13,881 nucleotides of DNA from an uncultured Bacteroidota bacterium (lineage in GTDB: Bacteria > Bacteroidota > Bacteroidia > Bacteroidales > P3), in contig CACXCY010000156.1 in NCBI GenBank assembly GCA_902766265.1, forward strand, positions 1-13,881, read 5' to 3'. The first letter of the stretch is position 1, and each line of letters opens with the position of its first letter. Shown piece after piece: positions 6,966 to 11,920 of this stretch. The translations under genes were made by a program, and so were the position numbers. The notes beneath the pieces are model-generated. The model saw only the letters and a list, made by a program, of their open reading frames with translations, was not told the DNA's origin and did not search any database.

Positions 6966-8306
6966 ATGAACATCATTATTGCGGGCGACGGAGAGGTGGG
7001 ACTCCATCTGGCCAAGTCGCTGAACGAACTGGATTTCAACATTACGGTGATAGGTCCCCCTTCCGACCTACTCGAACGCCTGAAGACGGCTACCGATGTA
7101 CTCACCATTGCGGGCGACCCCACCTCACCTGCAGTGCTGAGCAATGCCAATGTGGACGACTGTGACCTGTTCATCTCAGTGCTGCACGACGAGCCATTCA
7201 ATCTGATATCATGCATGTTGGCTCACAAGCTGAAAGCCAAGAAGACGGTAGCGCGCATCACCAATGCAGAACTGCTGGCGCAAGAGAACCGAGAGATGTT
7301 CCGCGACCTGGGCGTCGACGAAATGGTGTGCCCCGAACGTATCGCAGCCAAAGAAATCACCAATCTGCTCAACAACAATGTGGCAACCGATTTCTTCGAT
7401 TTCTCGGGCGGACTGCTGACCATGTACCTCATCCGTCTCGAGAGCGAATCGCAGATTGTGGGACGCAGCGTGAGAGAACTGGTACAGACCTACACCTCCC
7501 TGCAAGTACGTGTGGTAGCCATACTCCGCAACTCAGAGACCATCATCCCCCACCCCGACTTTACCTTCCAGACTGGCGACCTGGCCTACATCATCAGCAA
7601 ACCCAACCAGATGGAGTCGGTAATGAAACTGGTAGGCAAGACCGACGTGAACATCCGCAACGTGATGATTGCCGGAGGAGGACGCATCGGTCGCTATGCA
7701 GCCATCAACCTCGAAAATCGCATGCACATCAAACTGGTGGAATGCGACCCCGCTCGCTGCAACGAACTGAGCACCATATTAAAAAAGACCCTCGTCCTCA
7801 AAGGCGACGCCACCGACATCGAGTTTCTGAAAGACGAAGGTTTAGAGAACAACGATGCCTTCATAGCCGTCACCGATTCTTCGGAAACCAACGTCCTCAC
7901 ATGCCTCCATGCCCGTCGGCTGGGAGTGAAACGTACCATCGCCCTGGTGGAGAACACAGGGTTTATCAATATCTCCCAAGACGTGGGCATTGATACCATC
8001 ATCAACAAGAAACTTATCACAGCCAGCTACATAGCACGTTTCATCGTCAAAGGTTCAGCCATCAGCAGCAAATGGCTGAGCGGCACCAACGCCGAACTCA
8101 TCGAGCTGGTGGTAGGTCGACGGGCACCAGCCACCCGCAAGCCCATCGGAGAGCTACACCTGCCTGTGGGCTCCACCGTAGGAGGCATTATCCGTGGACG
8201 CGAGACCCTCTTGCCCACACGCGAGACACAGCTGCAGGAGAAGGACAAAGTAGTGGTCTTCACCCTGCCGAAACTGATGAACCAAGTGTCGCGAATATTT
8301 GAATAA
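6966..8306 (+). CDS. trkA: Trk potassium uptake regulatory subunit TrkA
   Basis: TrkA is the cytoplasmic ring-forming subunit that binds nucleotides and gates the TrkH potassium channel. At 446 residues it has the doubled architecture of the proteobacterial type: RCK_N (about 1-118), RCK_C (about 140-215), a second RCK_N (about 230-345) and a second RCK_C (about 365-446). The first Rossmann motif is IIIAGDGEVG (3-12) and the second is MIAGGGRIG; each is followed by an acidic residue at the end of the second strand or nearby (the second in LVECD). It follows the upxY-like gene by 55 bases and is followed after 8 bases by trkH, so translation of the transport genes is probably coupled. No trkA-specific promoter is evident. 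Confidence 0.93.
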   Translation: MNIIIAGDGEVGLHLAKSLNELDFNITVIGPPSDLLERLKTATDVLTIAGDPTSPAVLSNANVDDCDLFISVLHDEPFNLISCMLAHKLKAKKTVARITNAELLAQENREMFRDLGVDEMVCPERIAAKEITNLLNNNVATDFFDFSGGLLTMYLIRLESESQIVGRSVRELVQTYTSLQVRVVAILRNSETIIPHPDFTFQTGDLAYIISKPNQMESVMKLVGKTDVNIRNVMIAGGGRIGRYAAINLENRMHIKLVECDPARCNELSTILKKTLVLKGDATDIEFLKDEGLENNDAFIAVTDSSETNVLTCLHARRLGVKRTIALVENTGFINISQDVGIDTIINKKLITASYIARFIVKGSAISSKWLSGTNAELIELVVGRRAPATRKPIGELHLPVGSTVGGIIRGRETLLPTRETQLQEKDKVVVFTLPKLMNQVSRIFE

Positions 8307-8314
8307 CAGCAAGG

Positions 8315-9835
8315 GTGAACGTTGCCGAGAAAATAGCCAACTACGGTACCCGGATCTTCGACCCGAGCCAGATGCGCATCCGCAGATTCAACTTCAAGCT
8401 GATAGCACGGCTGTCAGGCATGCTGCTTATCATCCTGTCGTGCGCTATGGTCTTCCCGTTGGCAGTGTCGCTCTACTACCGTGACGGAGCCCAATTCGAC
8501 CTCGCCCTATCGGGCGTCATCATCCTGCTGTTAGGGCTGATGCTACGCAACATCCTCGGGCACAACGCTTCCTATGAGTTGCACGAAAAAGAGAGCTTCT
8601 GGATTACCAGCATCATCTGGCTGCTGGTACCCCTGACCGGCTCATTGCCCTACCTGTTCACAGGAGCCACAGGCAGTTTCACCGATGCCGCCTTTGAGTC
8701 GTTCTCCGGATTCACCACCACAGGAGCGTCGGTCATCAAAGACCTGGACCACACCCCGCAAGGCCTGCTGGTATGGCGCAGCATGACGCAGTGGATTGGA
8801 GGCCTGGGGCTTATACTCTTCATTATAGCCCTGCTCAAGAAACTCAATGTAGGGTCAGTGCAGCTCTACGATGCCGAGTTCTCCGGCACCATACAGCGCA
8901 AACTCCATCCCCACCTTGCCACCAGCGTAAGCTTGATGTGGATGATCTACCTGGGGCTGACCGTCGGGCTGGTGATACTGCTGCTGCTGTGTGGCAATGA
9001 GTTTATCGACGCCTTCTGCATCGCCACAAGTGCCATCTCCACAGGGGGCTTCATGGTGCATACGGCAGGGCTGGCAGGCATGTCGCAACTCTCGCTGGCA
9101 CTCATTACACTGTTCATGTTCATCTCCGGCGTCAACATAGCGCTGCTCTACAAGCTCGCCACAGGCAAAATCCGGCTATTGTCGCACAACGAAGAGTTCC
9201 GCATCTATGTCGGCATCTTTGCCGGAGCCGCAGTGTTGTCCGCTGTAGCGTTCTTCCTGAAAGGATACCCGCTGCAGAGGTCGGTCTGCTACTCACTGTT
9301 CCATGTGGCCTCGACCATCTCCACCTGCGGACTGTCGCTGCCCACCCCCCATGTGTGGCCCCTTGCCGTGTCGGGAGTCACCTTCTTCCTCATCATCGTG
9401 GGCGCATCAGCAGGGTCCACCGGAGGAGGACTTAAAATCAAACGACTGATGATACTGAGACGCTATGTGCACAACTATTTCACCCGTATGCTGCACCCCA
9501 ATGTCGCATTCAGTGTCACTATCGACGGGGAACGCATCTCCGACGAATACATCAACAAGATATTCGCCTTTGCGTTCATGTATATCATATTTATAGTAGG
9601 AGGTGCCTTCGTGCTGACCATCTGCGGCGTGGACATCCCCACAGCCGTATGCGTAGCGGCAGCCAACATCGGCAACTTAGGTCCGTCGCCCCTCATCAAC
9701 GCATTGGGAGCCAACTTCGAATACGGCAACCTGCTGCCACTGGCCAAATGGACGCTGATGGTACTGATGCTGGTGGGACGCATAGAAATCTTTGCCATCC
9801 TGGCCATATTCTCCCCCGCCTATTGGAGACGTTGA
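8315..9835 (+). CDS. trkH: Trk potassium transporter channel subunit TrkH (first copy)
   Basis: This integral membrane subunit forms the potassium-conducting pore and works with TrkA. The GTG start at 8315, 8 bases after trkA, gives 506 residues; an internal ATG at 8372 is the alternative. The protein has the four-fold membrane-pore-membrane pattern of the TrkH/KtrB superfamily. The four filter loops are TTTGA (134-138), STGG (242-245), STCG (336-339) and GNLGPS (453-458), each keeping the central glycine. The intramembrane gating loop is rich in small residues (VGASAGSTGGGLKIKR, about 362-377). The fourth loop has GPS rather than the GPG found in the neighbouring paralogue. Sixteen bases separate its stop from the next trkH-like gene. 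Confidence 0.92.
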   Translation: MNVAEKIANYGTRIFDPSQMRIRRFNFKLIARLSGMLLIILSCAMVFPLAVSLYYRDGAQFDLALSGVIILLLGLMLRNILGHNASYELHEKESFWITSIIWLLVPLTGSLPYLFTGATGSFTDAAFESFSGFTTTGASVIKDLDHTPQGLLVWRSMTQWIGGLGLILFIIALLKKLNVGSVQLYDAEFSGTIQRKLHPHLATSVSLMWMIYLGLTVGLVILLLLCGNEFIDAFCIATSAISTGGFMVHTAGLAGMSQLSLALITLFMFISGVNIALLYKLATGKIRLLSHNEEFRIYVGIFAGAAVLSAVAFFLKGYPLQRSVCYSLFHVASTISTCGLSLPTPHVWPLAVSGVTFFLIIVGASAGSTGGGLKIKRLMILRRYVHNYFTRMLHPNVAFSVTIDGERISDEYINKIFAFAFMYIIFIVGGAFVLTICGVDIPTAVCVAAANIGNLGPSPLINALGANFEYGNLLPLAKWTLMVLMLVGRIEIFAILAIFSPAYWRR

Positions 9836-9851
9836 CAAGAAAGATAACTCC

Positions 9852-11309
9852 ATGAAACGCACCGACATATACGCTATATTGCGACCCTTGGGCATCCCGC
9901 TCATGGGCGAAGGGGCTATGATGCTGCTATGCATCATACCGTCGCTGCATTTCCACGACGGCACCACTGCCCAGATGCTCTGCTGTGGACTCTTCACCCT
10001 CTGCATCGGACTGCTGATGCTGCTGTCCATTGCCAAGCAGACCGAGCGGGTAGACCGCAGAGTGCCCTACATCATCGTCGCCCTGATATGGGTAGTACTC
10101 TCCACCTTCGGCACCCTGCCGTTCCTGGCCACAGGGGCGCTGCATAGCTTCTCCGACGCCCTTTTCGAATCGATGTCAGGATTCACCTCGACGGGAGCCA
10201 CCATCTTTGCCGACATCGAGCATCTCCCACCCTCAGTGCTGCTGTGGCGCAGCATGTCCCAGTGGATTGGGGGCTTCGGAATCATCCTGTTGATATTAGC
10301 CATAGTGCCCTCATTGGGCATCAACAAATACAGCTTATACACAGCCGAGGCCTCCGGAGCGGAGAGTGTCGATAAGACCTCGTCATCCGTCAGCACCACC
10401 ATCCGTCGTACCCTAGTCATCTACATCGCACTCACACTTGTATTTGTTGTGCTGCTACGTCTCACGGGGATGCACGTCTGGGATGCCGTCAACCTGGTGT
10501 TCACCAACATCTCATCAGGGGGCTTCTCCATCTACAACGACAGTTTGAGTGCCATCACCATACAGCAACAATACATCCTGGCACTGGCCATGTTTTTCAG
10601 CGGCATCAACTTCATGCTGCTGTTCTACCTCGCCACCTTCCGCTACCGACGCATCCGACACAAACTCGACCAATTCAGTTTCTACCTCGGCATAGCGGTT
10701 CTTGCCATTGCCGTCGTAGCACTGGCGCTGCACTACAAAATGGACTGGAGCTGGAGCGATTCGCTACGCTGCTCTACCGTGCAGACAATCAGCGTACTCA
10801 CCACCACAGGATCGTTGGTAGCCGACACATCTACTTGGTGGACTCCCATTCTGTTCTTCTACGTCATGCTCTCCCTCTGTGGCGGCATGGCAGGATCCAC
10901 CAGCGGAGGACTGAAAATCATGCGCGTACTCATCCTGTTCCGCAACACCCGCAACATACTGCGCAACCGGCTGCATCCCTATGCCATCAACCCAGTGCGG
11001 CTGAACGGCATGCCTGTCACACATCCCATCATCAACAACGTGATGGTAATCTTCTTTGTCTATCTGTTCACCATCATCGCCGGGGTGTTGCTACTGATGC
11101 TCAGCGGAGTCAACGCCACAGAATCCTTTGGTGCCTGTATCGCCTGCATCACGGGTTACGGACCCGGGCTGGGGGCCACAGGAGGATTCGGCAGCTATGC
11201 AGGGTTTACCGTCGTAGCCAAATACATTGCCTCCCTGCTGATGCTGATGGGACGACTGGAGTGCCTCACCGTCATCATCCTCTTCCTGCCCCGTTTCTGG
11301 CACCGCTAA
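9852..11309 (+). CDS. Second TrkH-type potassium channel subunit
   Basis: This 485-residue membrane protein is a paralogue, not a copy, of the preceding TrkH. The overall fold is the same but the sequence is clearly diverged. Filter loops are TSTGA (112-116), SSGG (221-224), TTTG (317-320) and TGYGPG (434-439). The gating loop is GGMAGSTSGGLKIMR (344-358). The longer frame open to 9792 would overlap the first trkH; ATG 9852 is preferred because it leaves a 16-base gap and begins directly before the first membrane helix. Two pore subunits beside one trkA suggest alternative channels sharing a regulator. Ion preference (K versus Na) cannot be read from the filter. The gene ends 25 bases before a strong terminator. 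Confidence 0.9.
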   Translation: MKRTDIYAILRPLGIPLMGEGAMMLLCIIPSLHFHDGTTAQMLCCGLFTLCIGLLMLLSIAKQTERVDRRVPYIIVALIWVVLSTFGTLPFLATGALHSFSDALFESMSGFTSTGATIFADIEHLPPSVLLWRSMSQWIGGFGIILLILAIVPSLGINKYSLYTAEASGAESVDKTSSSVSTTIRRTLVIYIALTLVFVVLLRLTGMHVWDAVNLVFTNISSGGFSIYNDSLSAITIQQQYILALAMFFSGINFMLLFYLATFRYRRIRHKLDQFSFYLGIAVLAIAVVALALHYKMDWSWSDSLRCSTVQTISVLTTTGSLVADTSTWWTPILFFYVMLSLCGGMAGSTSGGLKIMRVLILFRNTRNILRNRLHPYAINPVRLNGMPVTHPIINNVMVIFFVYLFTIIAGVLLLMLSGVNATESFGACIACITGYGPGLGATGGFGSYAGFTVVAKYIASLLMLMGRLECLTVIILFLPRFWHR

Positions 11310-11334
11310 CCTTCAAAAGCACATACAGATACAA

Positions 11335-11370
11335 AAAGAAAGCGTTGCAAACACTTGCAACGCTTTCTTT
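11335..11370. terminator. Perfect 16-bp hairpin, bidirectional intrinsic terminator
   Basis: Arms 11335-11350 and 11355-11370 pair perfectly (core GAAAGCGTTGCAA) around the loop ACAC. The 3' arm ends in TTTCTTT on the plus strand. The minus strand reads CTTTTT after the stem, so it can close both the trk operon and the minus-strand four-helix-bundle/aminotransferase transcript. Confidence 0.9.
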
Positions 11371-11403
11371 CAAATGTCTTCATTATCTCCCGTCTCTACA
11401 CCC

Positions 11404-11433
11404 TTTTATTCTTCTTTATTCTTTTTTATTCTT
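11404..11433. repeat. Three tandem 10-bp repeats
   Basis: Three adjacent decamers, TTTTATTCTT, CTTTATTCTT and TTTTATTCTT, lie between the trk terminator and the left hexamer repeat. They form a low-complexity stretch with no coding role seen. The remaining bases of 11371-11403 show no recognisable feature. Confidence 0.7.
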
Positions 11434-11449
11434 TCCGAGCGCCAGCCAT
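11426..11449 (-). pseudogene. Start-codon remnant of a second four-helix-bundle gene copy
   Basis: On the minus strand, directly after the left hexamer array, the sequence reads ATG GCT GGC GCT CGG (MAGAR), then KE and a stop. The intact gene at 11868 begins MAGAR after an equivalent hexamer array. The left direct repeat therefore includes the 5' end of the gene, which diverges after five codons. It could be a deleted second copy, or simply the outer edge of the repeat unit. Confidence 0.5.
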
Positions 11450-11482
11450 CGTTAACGTCAAGGTTAAAGTTAAGGTCAGATA
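11439..11482. repeat. Left direct repeat with 5 hexamer units (downstream of four-helix-bundle gene)
   Basis: From 11451 the plus strand reads GTTAAC, GTCAAG, GTTAAA, GTTAAG, GTCAGA, five units of a degenerate GTYAAR hexamer. They are preceded by GCGCCAGCCATC and followed by TAA. The same flanks, with eight hexamers between them, occur at 11857-11920 in the same orientation, so the pair frames the four-helix-bundle gene. The minus-strand stop codon of that gene (11485-11487) lies only four bases outside the array. Confidence 0.9.
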
Positions 11483-11484
11483 AC

Positions 11485-11868
11485 TTAACCTTTACGGATA
11501 GAGTTCTTTAATCCTTGCAGTTGACGTTCTATGCTATGGAGTTTATCCATCAGTTCTTGATAGTTAACGTCAACGTTATGGTCAAGATTATCAAGATACC
11601 CCACATTTTTGGCTATTGTCAACTGAGTTTCAACCTCAAATGCTGAACCTAGAGCAAAGTCTAGAAAATGGGAAAAGTCTGCATCGGATGCCCTTGCAGA
11701 CCCTTCGGCTATGTTTGAACTGATTGAGACAGCAGCTCTTTGCAACTGATCGCAAAGACCCTTCTTCTCAAACCAAGGCATCTTGCCTGTAACTTCGTAA
11801 ACGTAAGTCGCAAAAGCGACTGCCTCTTTCCATACGGGATACTCCCTGAAATTCCGTGCACCAGCCAT
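11485..11868 (-). CDS. Four-helix-bundle protein, S23/IVP family (Avd-related fold)
   Basis: The 127-residue protein belongs to the four-helix-bundle family first seen in intervening sequences of 23S rRNA genes (PF05635), whose fold is shared with Avd of diversity-generating retroelements. Visible family blocks are NFREYPVWKEAVAFATYVYEV (helix 1), LCDQLQRAAVSISSNIAEGSA (helix 2 and the conserved SNIAEG turn), and DFSHFLDFALGSAFEVETQL (helix 3), then a last helix. Molecular role is unknown; members are basic, oligomeric and thought to bind nucleic acid. The ATG at 11868 (MAGARNFRE) is preferred. The frame also stays open upstream through the hexamer array from a TTG, which would add a Thr-Leu repeat. 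The gene lies between direct repeats, immediately after the aminotransferase stop. Confidence 0.88.
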   Translation of the reverse strand: MAGARNFREYPVWKEAVAFATYVYEVTGKMPWFEKKGLCDQLQRAAVSISSNIAEGSARASDADFSHFLDFALGSAFEVETQLTIAKNVGYLDNLDHNVDVNYQELMDKLHSIERQLQGLKNSIRKG

Positions 11869-11920
11869 CGTTAACGTTAAAGTCAAGGTCAAGGTTATAG
11901 TTATAGTCAAGGTCAGATGA
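11857..11920. repeat. Right direct repeat with 8 hexamer units (upstream of four-helix-bundle gene)
   Basis: From 11870 the plus strand reads GTTAAC, GTTAAA, GTCAAG, GTCAAG, GTTATA, GTTATA, GTCAAG, GTCAGA. They are preceded by GCACCAGCCATC and followed by TGA. The flanks match the left repeat at 11439-11482. The unit length of six preserves reading frame when copy number changes. On the minus strand the aminotransferase stop codon (11915-11913) is part of the last hexamer, and the four-helix-bundle ATG immediately follows the first, so the array fills the whole space between the two genes. Confidence 0.9.

Noticed and set aside
9792..9851. Upstream start of the second TrkH overlapping the first trkH
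   Set aside because: It would add a Pro-rich segment inside the previous gene; ATG 9852 sits just before the first membrane helix.
11485..11868. Diversity-generating retroelement (because of the Avd-related protein)
   Set aside because: No reverse transcriptase, template repeat or variable repeat is present in the window.
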